Source: Balneolales bacterium (GTDB taxonomy: Bacteria > Bacteroidota > Rhodothermia > Balneolales > Natronogracilivirgulaceae). From it: DNA of 14,311 nt. Position 1 is the stretch's first letter. Every line of letters starts with the position of its first letter. The position numbers were made by a program, and so were the translations under genes. The notes beneath the pieces were generated by a model. That model searched no databases. It was not told where the DNA came from and worked only from the letters and a program-made list of their open reading frames with translations. Where the stretch lies: the NCBI GenBank assembly GCA_007135895.1, contig SLHZ01000162.1:1-14311 (forward strand), given 5' to 3'. Shown in pieces: positions 7,774 to 14,307 of this stretch.

Positions 7774-7808
7774 TTCATGGTATTATTAGCCGGTCAACAT
7801 GATGAAAA

Positions 7809-7839
7809 CAAATAATAATAATATAACGATCGCTGTCAA
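7809..7839 (-). promoter_or_regulatory. Bacteroidota-type promoter for the CopZ-like gene and probably the cus genes
   Basis: On the minus strand TTG (7837-7839, within TTGACA) is followed after exactly 19 bases by TATTATTTG (7809-7817). This is near the Bacteroidota consensus TTG-N19-TAnnTTTG and has the same form as the tRNA-Leu promoter in this window. Transcription would start near 7800 and give a leader of about 75 bases. Confidence 0.5.
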
Positions 7840-7844
7840 GCGAT
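7829..7844. promoter_or_regulatory. Candidate operator overlapping the -33 element
   Basis: A perfect 6-bp inverted repeat, ATCGCT-N4-AGCGAT, whose centre contains the TTGAC of the -33 element. A repressor bound here would block the promoter, which would fit metal-controlled expression of an efflux operon. It does not match the MerR/CueR operator (ACCTTCC-N7-GGAAGGT). On the plus strand it is followed by TTTTT and could instead be a small terminator-like hairpin. No regulator gene is present in the window. Confidence 0.4.
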
Positions 7845-7888
7845 TTTTCCAGCGTTTCATTTCCTGAGCCTTCGACCAGTAGAATACA

Positions 7889-7908
7889 TGTTGATAACTA
7901 GTGGATAA
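7889..7908 (-). other. Pair of DnaA-box-like 9-mers beside an AT-rich tract
   Basis: Minus strand TTATCCACT and TTATCAACA lie two bases apart in the same direction. Each differs by one base from the bacterial DnaA box TTATNCACA. About 35 bases away is a strongly AT-rich tract (7943-7981). This lies in the 301-base gap 7727-8027, which otherwise holds only the promoter, palindromes and possible terminator listed here and no gene. Confidence 0.3.
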
Positions 7909-7974
7909 GTACGAAATTTTTTCCTCGAGGTCAAGGCTTCCTGTTAAATTTTTTTAAAAAAAATCAATTTTTGT

Positions 7975-7996
7975 AAAAAAACCGTCTGAAACCGGT
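7975..7996 (-). terminator. Possible weak terminator after copA
   Basis: On the minus strand a short stem ACCG/CGGT with an 8-base loop is followed by seven T, about 32 bases after the copA stop. The stem is only 4 bp, so the T-run and the AT-rich DNA beyond it are the main support. Confidence 0.3.
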
Positions 7997-8027
7997 CAAA
8001 GAGAAGAAATAATAGTGAAAAAAGTGG

Positions 8028-10490
8028 CTATAATTTCCGGATTCGAAGGCTGTTGGACACCACGCTGACCGAGCTCATGGCCATGGCAAACGCGGCAAAC
8101 ATCGGACTCAGGAAACCTATGGCGGCAAGAGGGATCCCCAGCGTATTATAAGCGAAGGCCCAAAAGAGATTCTGGCGAATGATCCGCAGCGTACCGCGTG
8201 AGAGTTGCAGCGCTTCAAGCACACGCGACAGGTTATCGCCCAGCAGTGTGATATCGGAAGATGACATAGCCAAATCTGTACCGCTGGAAAGAGCCATCCC
8301 CAGATCAGCCTGCACCAGAGCGGCCGCGTCGTTGATACCATCGCCCACCATGGCTACCCGCTTGCCCTGTTCCTGGTACTGTCGTACCAACCCGGCTTTA
8401 TCCTCCGGTTTCACCCCGGCTTCCACCCGGTCAATTCCGAGCTGGCCGGCCACTACATTCGCATTGCGTGGCTGGTCCCCGGTTACCAGTACGGTCTCAA
8501 GTCCCATTTTGCGCAACCGGTTCACTATGGATTTCGACTCGGGCCGTATCTCGTCCGCCACGGTGATGAAACCGGCGGGTTGATCATCCTGTCTGACCAG
8601 CAGCACCGTCTCACCGCGATCCTGCGATTCTTCAATCAGGGCAAGCTGACGGGCGGTGTAGGTTTCCCAGGCACTACTGGAGCTCACGGTAACAACACGA
8701 TTGCCGACCTCGCCACGGATTCCCATTCCCATAAACGTTTCGATGGTTGAAGCCGGAGGAATACTCACCCCCTGCTCCCGGGCATATCGAACCACGGCCG
8801 CGGCGATGGGATGATCCGAGTACTGTTCCACAGCGGCAGCCAGTGACAGGATATCCTGTTTCGGTTCGAAAGGGATAACCCGGCTGACCTGCATCACACC
8901 GGTGGTCAGTGTTCCGGTCTTATCAAAAAGGATCACATCGACTTTCCTCGCCTCTTCCAGTGTCACCGCGTCCTTGATCAGGATGCCTTTTTCGGCGGCG
9001 CGGCCGGAACTGACCATGAGTCCGGTAGGTGTGGCCAGACCCAGCGCGCAAGGGCAGGCGATCACCAGCACGGCCACCATGTTGACGGTTGCCTGAGCCG
9101 GACTTCCGATCCACCACCAGGCCAGGAAGGTCAGCACCGCAATCACCAGAACGACCGGCACGAAGACGGCCGCCACTTTATCCACCAGGCGCTGAATCGG
9201 CGGCTTTGAACTTTGCGCCTGCCTTACGGTACGGATGATTCCCGCCAGTGCCGTATCGGCGCCGATACGGGTCGCTTCCATTTCAAAGGCTGTCGCGGTA
9301 TTCCGGGTGCCCCCCACCACCTCATCGCCGATTTCCTTCTCCACGGGGACACTTTCACCGGTCATCATGGACTCATCGAGGCTGGGTATGCCTCCCAGAA
9401 CACGGCCGTCCACCGGCACCTGTTCCCAGGCTTTCACAAGCAGACGATCGCCCACTTTGACCTCGCGTACCGGAATGGTTTCATAGGACACGGCACCTTC
9501 CGTTTCCGTCGCTTCATCGGTCCTTGCAGCGGAGACGGTGCCCGGTTTTTCTGTCGATGAGTCCGCCCGCAACCGGTGCGCTTTCTGCGGCGTCATTTCC
9601 AGCAGGCCGGTCATGGCATCACGGGTACGGTGCCGGGCACGCTCTTCCATCCATTTCCCCAGCAGAATCAAAGCCACGATGATGGCGGCCGTCTCAAAAT
9701 AGACATCCATGGGCTGTACCAGTCCGCCTTCCCTGCCGAAAAATGTGGCATAGGTGCTGAACAAAAAAGCCGCGCCCGTTCCGATAGCCACCAGGGTATT
9801 CATATCCGCGGAACGGTGTTTCATGGACCGCCATGCACCGGTAAAAAACGACGATCCGGTGTAGAACAGAATCACGGCAGTCAAGACCATCTGGATGCTG
9901 TTCCAGACCATCAGGTGCTCCATGACAAAATGGTGCCATGCCGGCACGACCATGGGCCCCATATCCAGAATAAACACTACAGCCGCCAGCGGCAGGGCTA
10001 TCCAGAATTTCGTTTTAAAGGACAGTGCACCGCGGGAAACCGGTTTCATGTGACCGGCGCTCTCTGATTGACCGGCGCCTTTTGATGGGCCGACACCCTC
10101 TGATCGACCGACGTCCTCTGAAGACCCGGCGCCCTCTGTTCGATCAGCACCCTCTGAAGGCCCGGCGCCCTCCTTTTGCCCGGTATCGTCCGTGGGCCCG
10201 GTACGCTCCATGCGGACAGCACTTCCAGTTTCCGCCGGGAATTCCGCCAGCTCCCGGCCCAGTTCGTCCAGAACCGAAGCGCCGAACCCGGCCTGTTCCA
10301 CCGCCTGCACCAGCAGCCGTGGGTCGGTCGGCCCGCCACGTACCAAAGCCTCACCCGAGGCAAGGTTGACATCCGCTCCATCAACGCCCTCAACGGATTG
10401 GAGCGCACGTTCCACATTGGCCACGCAGGCGGCACAACTCATGCCTTCGATGCGCAGATTATGGGCTGTTTCTTGCTTTTTTTCTTTCAT
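8028..10490 (-). CDS. copA: Cu(I)-exporting P1B-type ATPase
   Basis: Inner-membrane ATPase that moves Cu(I) out of the cytoplasm, 820 residues. It has one N-terminal HMA domain (about 9-75, G16-M-S-C19-A-A-C22), then a repetitive Gly/Ser/Glu-rich linker (93-146), then the membrane and ATPase core: TGES (377-380), C479-P-C481, D523KTGT, H560-P561 of the nucleotide domain and GDGIND (716-721). The late membrane helices carry Y781-N782 and M-x-x-S-S (803-807), the signature of the Cu(I)-specific P1B-1 subgroup. A low-complexity insertion (about 310-336) sits in the actuator domain before TIPVREVKVGDRLLV. The start at 10490 has an in-frame TAA immediately before it and no Shine-Dalgarno; an AT-rich leader made of 21-bp repeats abuts it. 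It is separate from glmS (235-base gap) and is the cytoplasmic partner to the CopZ-like protein. Confidence 0.97.
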   Translation of the reverse strand: MKEKKQETAHNLRIEGMSCAACVANVERALQSVEGVDGADVNLASGEALVRGGPTDPRLLVQAVEQAGFGASVLDELGRELAEFPAETGSAVRMERTGPTDDTGQKEGAGPSEGADRTEGAGSSEDVGRSEGVGPSKGAGQSESAGHMKPVSRGALSFKTKFWIALPLAAVVFILDMGPMVVPAWHHFVMEHLMVWNSIQMVLTAVILFYTGSSFFTGAWRSMKHRSADMNTLVAIGTGAAFLFSTYATFFGREGGLVQPMDVYFETAAIIVALILLGKWMEERARHRTRDAMTGLLEMTPQKAHRLRADSSTEKPGTVSAARTDEATETEGAVSYETIPVREVKVGDRLLVKAWEQVPVDGRVLGGIPSLDESMMTGESVPVEKEIGDEVVGGTRNTATAFEMEATRIGADTALAGIIRTVRQAQSSKPPIQRLVDKVAAVFVPVVLVIAVLTFLAWWWIGSPAQATVNMVAVLVIACPCALGLATPTGLMVSSGRAAEKGILIKDAVTLEEARKVDVILFDKTGTLTTGVMQVSRVIPFEPKQDILSLAAAVEQYSDHPIAAAVVRYAREQGVSIPPASTIETFMGMGIRGEVGNRVVTVSSSSAWETYTARQLALIEESQDRGETVLLVRQDDQPAGFITVADEIRPESKSIVNRLRKMGLETVLVTGDQPRNANVVAGQLGIDRVEAGVKPEDKAGLVRQYQEQGKRVAMVGDGINDAAALVQADLGMALSSGTDLAMSSSDITLLGDNLSRVLEALQLSRGTLRIIRQNLFWAFAYNTLGIPLAAIGFLSPMFAAFAMAMSSVSVVSNSLRIRKL
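10053..10214 (-). repeat. 18-bp tandem repeat encoding the copA linker
   Basis: Nine consecutive 18-base units in perfect phase (10053-10070, 10071-10088 and so on to 10197-10214), typically starting ACCGGC or CCCGGC on the plus strand and containing CCTCTG. They encode nine hexapeptides, residues 93-146 of CopA, of the type RSEGVG / PSKGAG / RTEGAG. The array joins the HMA domain to the first membrane helix. Phase is kept although the bases have diverged. Confidence 0.9.
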
Positions 10491-10506
10491 TTACCGAAAA
10501 ATATGG

Positions 10507-10666
10507 GGTGGCCGGCAAGAAAAATCAGGTGGCCGCCGAGAAATATCAGATTACCGGTACAAAACATCCGTTATCCCGCACAAAATATCAGATTACCGGC
10601 ACGAATTATCAGGTGTCTGGCGCAAAATATCTGCTAACTTGCGCGAAATTTTAGGCAACCGGGTGG
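10507..10666. repeat. 21-bp tandem repeat forming the copA upstream region
   Basis: Seven full units of exactly 21 bases (10507-10527 through 10633-10653) and a 13-base partial unit. Typical plus-strand content is GATTACCGGCACGAA then TTATCA. A truncated unit may reach the copA start codon at 10488-10490. On the minus strand most units carry TGATATTTT or TGATATTTC, resembling the -7 element, but no TTG lies 19 bases before any of them. The remaining 59 bases to the glmS stop are T-rich on the minus strand, without a convincing terminator hairpin. Confidence 0.88.
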
Positions 10667-10725
10667 TCTTTCGTCACACGCCGTAACAAAACAACGAAAT
10701 AAACAGAACAAATAAAACCGTTACC

Positions 10726-12561
10726 TCATTCCACGGTGACACTCTTGGCGAGATTCCTGGGCTGGTCCACATCGCACTTGCGGTTGACGGCAATGTAATA
10801 GGAGAGCAATTGAAGGGGCACCACAGCGACGAGCGGGGAAAGACAATCGTGGATTTCCGGTATGGTAATGGTAAATTCGGCCAGCTTTCCCACTTCCGAC
10901 TGTCCGTTTGAGGAAATCGCAATAATCCGTCCTTTGCGCGCCTTCACCTCCTCCACATTACTGATCATCTTGTCGTTGGTATGATCGGTAGCCGCGATGA
11001 CCACAACGGGCATGTGTTCGTCAATCAACGCAATCGGTCCGTGCTTCATTTCGGCGGCCGGGTAGCCTTCGGCATGGATGTAGGAGATCTCCTTGAGTTT
11101 GAGCGCCCCTTCCAGCGCCACCGGGAAGTTGTAGGAGCGGCCCAGGTAGAGAAAATTGGGAGCGTAGGTGAAAAGCCGTGCCACTTCTTCAATTTTTTTT
11201 GTATCGCGCAGTATCATTTTCACCAGGGAGGGGACACGATTCAACTCGCGGACCAGTTCGGCCATCAGTTCATCGGAAAGGACTTTCTTGTAACGGCCCA
11301 TCATCATCGCCATCATCGCGAGTACCGTCACCTGGGCGGTGAACGCCTTGGTCGATGCCACCCCGATTTCCGGGCCGGCATGGGTATAGACTCCGGCATC
11401 GGTTTCCCTCGCGATCGTCGAACCCACCACATTGCAGATACCCAGCACCATGGCGCCCCGTTTTCGGGCCTGCCGCAATGCCGCCAGTGTATCGGCCGTT
11501 TCGCCGCTCTGTGATATAACCAACATGACATCCTGCTCGTTAATGAGGGTCTCCCGGTAGCGAAACTCGGAGGCATACTCCACCTCGACGGGAATATGGG
11601 CGAGATATTCAAACAGATACTCCCCTACCAGTCCGGCGTGCCAGCTGGTTCCGCATGCGGCAATGATGACTCTCCTGGCAGAAGCCAGTCGCTTTTCCAC
11701 GCCCGTCAGACCGCCAAGCTGTATCCGGTTTTCGTCCACGATCAGGCGGCCCCGCATGCAGTCGGCAATCGTATCCGGCTGCTCGAAGATCTCTTTGAGC
11801 ATGAAGTGGGGAAACCCTCCCTTTTCGATCTGCTCAAGATTCATGGCCAGTTCATGTACCTCCTTGGTCAGCGGGACATTCTTCAGCGTTGAAACCTCAT
11901 ATCCCTCCCGGCTGATCACCGCCATCTCATCATCTTCCAGATACACTACTTTTTTGGTGAATTCAATGACCGGCGAAGCGTCTGAGGCCACAAAATACTC
12001 ACCGTCACCTATCCCGATCAGCAGCGGTGAGCCCTTTCGGGCCACGATGATGCGGTCAGGATGGTATTTATGGACGATGGCGATGCCATAAGTGCCTTCC
12101 ACCTGGGTTAGTGCCAGCCGAACGGCCTCGGTGAAATCCACATCACTCATCTCGTGTATCTCCTCAATGAGATGAGCCAATACTTCCGTGTCGGTATCGC
12201 CGGCGAAATGATGCCCTTTTTGTCCGAGATCCTGGCGCAGCACATCATAATTCTCAATGATGCCATTATGGACCAGCGCGAATTTGCGGTATGCCCCCAT
12301 GTGGGGATGGGCATTGACATCATTCGGCTCTCCGTGTGTCGCCCAGCGCGTATGTCCGATACCCAGCGACCCGTGGACCTTCTTTTTCCGGGTCATCTTG
12401 AGAAGCTCTTTCACTTTTCCCTTGACCTTCAGCACGTCCATCTGCCCGTTGATCACCGCCATACCCGCCGAGTCGTATCCCCGGTATTCCAGGCGTTGCA
12501 ATCCCTTGAGAATAATCTCCGCCGCGTCCCTGTGCCCGATGTAGCCTACGATTCCACACAT
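10726..12561 (-). CDS. glmS: Glutamine-fructose-6-phosphate aminotransferase (isomerizing)
   Basis: Makes glucosamine-6-phosphate from fructose-6-phosphate and glutamine, the first committed step to UDP-GlcNAc for peptidoglycan and lipid A. The 611 residues match the family length (E. coli 609). The N-terminal glutaminase starts M-C2-G-I-V-G-Y-I-G, with C2 the nucleophile after Met removal; T71-R-W-A-T-H-G and H98-N-G-I-I-E-N-Y follow. Two sugar-isomerase domains carry A-C-G-T-S-W-H, S-Q-S-G-E-T and A-S-T-K-A-F-T. The tail ...DVDQPRNLAKSVTVE is the conserved C-terminus. The start is fixed by the need for C2; AGGA lies eight bases upstream. It is divergent from the GlmU-family gene. I see no glmS-ribozyme-like core in the leader, but a covariance search would be needed to exclude one. 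Confidence 0.98.
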   Translation of the reverse strand: MCGIVGYIGHRDAAEIILKGLQRLEYRGYDSAGMAVINGQMDVLKVKGKVKELLKMTRKKKVHGSLGIGHTRWATHGEPNDVNAHPHMGAYRKFALVHNGIIENYDVLRQDLGQKGHHFAGDTDTEVLAHLIEEIHEMSDVDFTEAVRLALTQVEGTYGIAIVHKYHPDRIIVARKGSPLLIGIGDGEYFVASDASPVIEFTKKVVYLEDDEMAVISREGYEVSTLKNVPLTKEVHELAMNLEQIEKGGFPHFMLKEIFEQPDTIADCMRGRLIVDENRIQLGGLTGVEKRLASARRVIIAACGTSWHAGLVGEYLFEYLAHIPVEVEYASEFRYRETLINEQDVMLVISQSGETADTLAALRQARKRGAMVLGICNVVGSTIARETDAGVYTHAGPEIGVASTKAFTAQVTVLAMMAMMMGRYKKVLSDELMAELVRELNRVPSLVKMILRDTKKIEEVARLFTYAPNFLYLGRSYNFPVALEGALKLKEISYIHAEGYPAAEMKHGPIALIDEHMPVVVIAATDHTNDKMISNVEEVKARKGRIIAISSNGQSEVGKLAEFTITIPEIHDCLSPLVAVVPLQLLSYYIAVNRKCDVDQPRNLAKSVTVE

Positions 12562-12602
12562 AATATCTATCCTGATTGATTTGGTATATATTGGCCGCTT
12601 TG

Positions 12603-12724
12603 CTGACCGGCATTTTCATCCAGCCCAGAAGCAACAATCTGACCAGCATATTCATCCAGTCCAGAAGCAACAATCTGACCGGCACGAACAAACAGACCAG
12701 CAGTGATTTACTGACCGGCAAGTC
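12603..12724. repeat. 36-bp tandem repeat upstream of glmS
   Basis: Three full 36-base units (12603-12638, 12639-12674, 12675-12710) and a 14-base partial unit, each starting CTGACCGGCA or CTGACCAGCA. Units 1 and 2 differ at three positions; unit 3 has diverged in its middle. The array lies 42 bases before the glmS start, within the divergent intergenic region 12562-12843. No convincing promoter was seen there for either gene. Confidence 0.88.
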
Positions 12725-12748
12725 AAAAAATTAATAAAACATGGGGCT

Positions 12749-12770
12749 ATTATAAACAATTTTTTATAAT
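12749..12770. other. AT-rich inverted repeat between the divergent glmS and GlmU-family genes
   Basis: ATTATAAA and TTTATAAT form a perfect 8-bp inverted repeat around a 6-base spacer. It could be an operator or part of overlapping divergent promoters, since TATAAT occurs in it. In such AT-rich DNA it may be chance. Confidence 0.3.
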
Positions 12771-12843
12771 TTAAGCCGAATCATCATTCCAAATCATAAA
12801 TTTATGAGTAAAAGACTGAATACATAAATAAATTCTGTCAATA

Positions 12844-14112
12844 ATGGATGTATGCTTTTTTGAAGACGGGGGAGGAAAACTATTCGCGCCACTGACACTT
12901 ACCCGGCCGGTCGATGACTTGAGGATAGGGATTTTAACGATTCGTGAAAAATGGGAGAATTATCTGAAGTCGGCACGAATCTGCCGGCTCGGCCGAAAGC
13001 CCCTGGATTTGCTTTTCCGTTCCGATCTCCCCGAAGATTTCCGGGAAGTGCTCTGGATCAATGCCCGCTGGTTGCCGGACCCCGAAGCGGCCCGTCGTGC
13101 CTCCTCCCTGGGCACCCGCCAGGCCTTGCTATACAAAGGAACCACTGTGGCTTTCCGGGCCGGGGCCAAAGAGAGTAAAAAATGCTATTCTGACGGACTT
13201 GGTGCTGTTTTTTCGAATGGCCGTGCCGATAGTCCCGGAATTCGTGACGAGGAACCCGGATGGGAGTTGCTCGAAACAAAAGAGGGACAGCTTTTAAACT
13301 ATCTCTGGGATCTTTTTCAAAAAAACGGACAGGAAATCGCGCGGGATTTAGCGCTTCTCAGAAAAATAAACAAACGGCGGCCTCTTTTTCAGCCCGATGC
13401 CGGTGTCATTGTCCGCCAGCCGGAAAACATCCTTTGCGAACCCGATGCCCGGATTGATCCGGGAGTGATTATTGACGCCTCCGACGGACCGGTTTATCTG
13501 GGCCGTCAGTGCCACATCATGTCCGGCACCATGATCCAGGGCCCGGCAGCCATCTGTGAGCAGGCGGTAGTCCGGATGGGCACCCGAATATACTCCGGCA
13601 CTACGGTCGGGCCCGTCTGCAAGGCCGCCGGTGAAATTCAAAAGGTGATCATGCTCAGCCATTCCAACAAGGCCCACGACGGCTACCTCGGCAACAGCAT
13701 CCTTGGTGAGTGGTGCAATTTGGGCGCTCATACCACCACCTCCAACCTGAAAAACAATTACAAACCCATCAAGATCCCGGACTGGTCGACCGGTCGCATT
13801 CATACCTCGCCCATTCAGTTTTTCGGAACGGTCATGGGTGACCATGGGAAAACGGCCGTCAACACCACCCTGTCGGCCGGTACCCTTTGCGGTGTATTCT
13901 GCAATATCTTCACCTACGGATTCCCGCCCAAGCATGTCCCCTCATTCAGTTGGGTGAGTCCGCATCATACCGAGGACTATCAGTTCGAAAAGGCAATGGA
14001 GACAGCGGAAATCATGATGTCCCGCCGCAACATACCCCTCAGCCGCGACTATCTGAACATGATGAAACACATCTTTGACCACCGCAACGGCGTTCCGGAC
14101 CAGCGGCTATGA
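12844..14112 (+). CDS. GlmU-family sugar nucleotidyltransferase-like protein (Bacteroidota type)
   Basis: 422 residues. The N-terminal part (MDVCFFEDGGGKLFAPLTL, TRPVDDLRIGILTIREKW) matches the Bacteroidota GlmU-family proteins (NTP_transf_4 type) and lacks the usual G-x-G-T-R-M nucleotide loop of GlmU. From about 195 on it is a left-handed beta-helix of hexapeptide repeats (GVIVRQPENI, GPVYLGRQCHIMSG, GPAAICEQAVVRMG), followed by conserved blocks SNKAHDGYLGNSILGEWCNLGA and TSNLKNNY, here split for length, and V-M-G-D-H-G-K. By analogy it may take part in UDP-GlcNAc formation downstream of GlmS, acetylating and/or uridylating amino-sugar phosphate; the activity is not established by sequence. 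Being divergent from glmS supports an amino-sugar role. The ATG at 12844 has no Shine-Dalgarno. A terminator follows directly. Confidence 0.85.
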   Translation: MDVCFFEDGGGKLFAPLTLTRPVDDLRIGILTIREKWENYLKSARICRLGRKPLDLLFRSDLPEDFREVLWINARWLPDPEAARRASSLGTRQALLYKGTTVAFRAGAKESKKCYSDGLGAVFSNGRADSPGIRDEEPGWELLETKEGQLLNYLWDLFQKNGQEIARDLALLRKINKRRPLFQPDAGVIVRQPENILCEPDARIDPGVIIDASDGPVYLGRQCHIMSGTMIQGPAAICEQAVVRMGTRIYSGTTVGPVCKAAGEIQKVIMLSHSNKAHDGYLGNSILGEWCNLGAHTTTSNLKNNYKPIKIPDWSTGRIHTSPIQFFGTVMGDHGKTAVNTTLSAGTLCGVFCNIFTYGFPPKHVPSFSWVSPHHTEDYQFEKAMETAEIMMSRRNIPLSRDYLNMMKHIFDHRNGVPDQRL

Positions 14113-14113
14113 T

Positions 14114-14149
14114 CGGCGCTGAAAAGCGGGTTTTCCAGCCGTTTTTTTT
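14114..14149 (+). terminator. Rho-independent-type terminator after the GlmU-family gene
   Basis: Two bases after the TGA stop, CGGC...AAAA (14114-14125) can pair with TTTT...GCCG (14131-14141) around a 5-base loop, with a small internal mismatch. It is followed by eight T. Confidence 0.65.
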
Positions 14150-14161
14150 AATCCCGGCGCA

Positions 14162-14192
14162 TTGGATTTTCTTGAAGACTCCGTATATTTTG
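14162..14192 (+). promoter_or_regulatory. Bacteroidota-type promoter of tRNA-Leu
   Basis: TTG (14162-14164), a 19-base spacer and TATATTTTG (14184-14192) fit TTG-N19-TA(N)2-3TTTG. The predicted start is about 25 bases before the tRNA 5' end and after the upstream terminator. Confidence 0.6.
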
Positions 14193-14223
14193 CATCTACC
14201 GAAAAAACGTTCTTCGTTTTATT

Positions 14224-14307
14224 GCCGAAGTGGCGGAATTGGTAGACGCGCACGTTTCAGGGGCGTGTGGGAGCAATCCCGTGCGGGTTCGAGTCCCGCC
14301 TTCGGCA
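14224..14307 (+). tRNA. tRNA-Leu (anticodon CAG)
   Basis: 84 bases forming a complete class II cloverleaf. The acceptor stem is GCCGAAG/CTTCGGC. The D-arm contains GGTAGACG. The anticodon stem CACGT/GCGTG holds the loop TTCAGGG, with CAG at 14258-14260 reading CTG codons. The long variable arm has stem GGGA/TCCC, and the T-arm is GCGGG-TTCGAGT-CCCGC. The discriminator is A; the following bases are CAC, so CCA is not encoded. Confidence 0.97.

Noticed and set aside
7741..7775. CueR/MerR-type operator in the CopZ-like leader (ACCTTCC seen on the plus strand)
   Set aside because: The second half GGAAGGT at the required 7-base spacing is missing and the site lies downstream of the predicted start, whereas MerR-type sites sit between the promoter elements.
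10667..10725. GTAAC / GTTAC inverted repeat after glmS as a terminator
   Set aside because: The stem is 5-6 bp around a loop of roughly 30 bases with no U-tract at its base.
12562..12602. glmS ribozyme in the glmS leader
   Set aside because: The leader next to glmS is short and then repetitive; I see no recognisable ribozyme core, and this element is known mainly from Gram-positive bacteria.
12320..12721. Minus-strand frame of 133 codons reaching from the 36-bp array into glmS
   Set aside because: It is out of frame with glmS, and GlmS cannot carry an N-terminal extension because C2 must be exposed; its Leu-rich start is array sequence.
10507..12724. Tandem arrays considered as CRISPR
   Set aside because: The units are directly adjacent with no unique spacers, are degenerate, and no cas gene is present.
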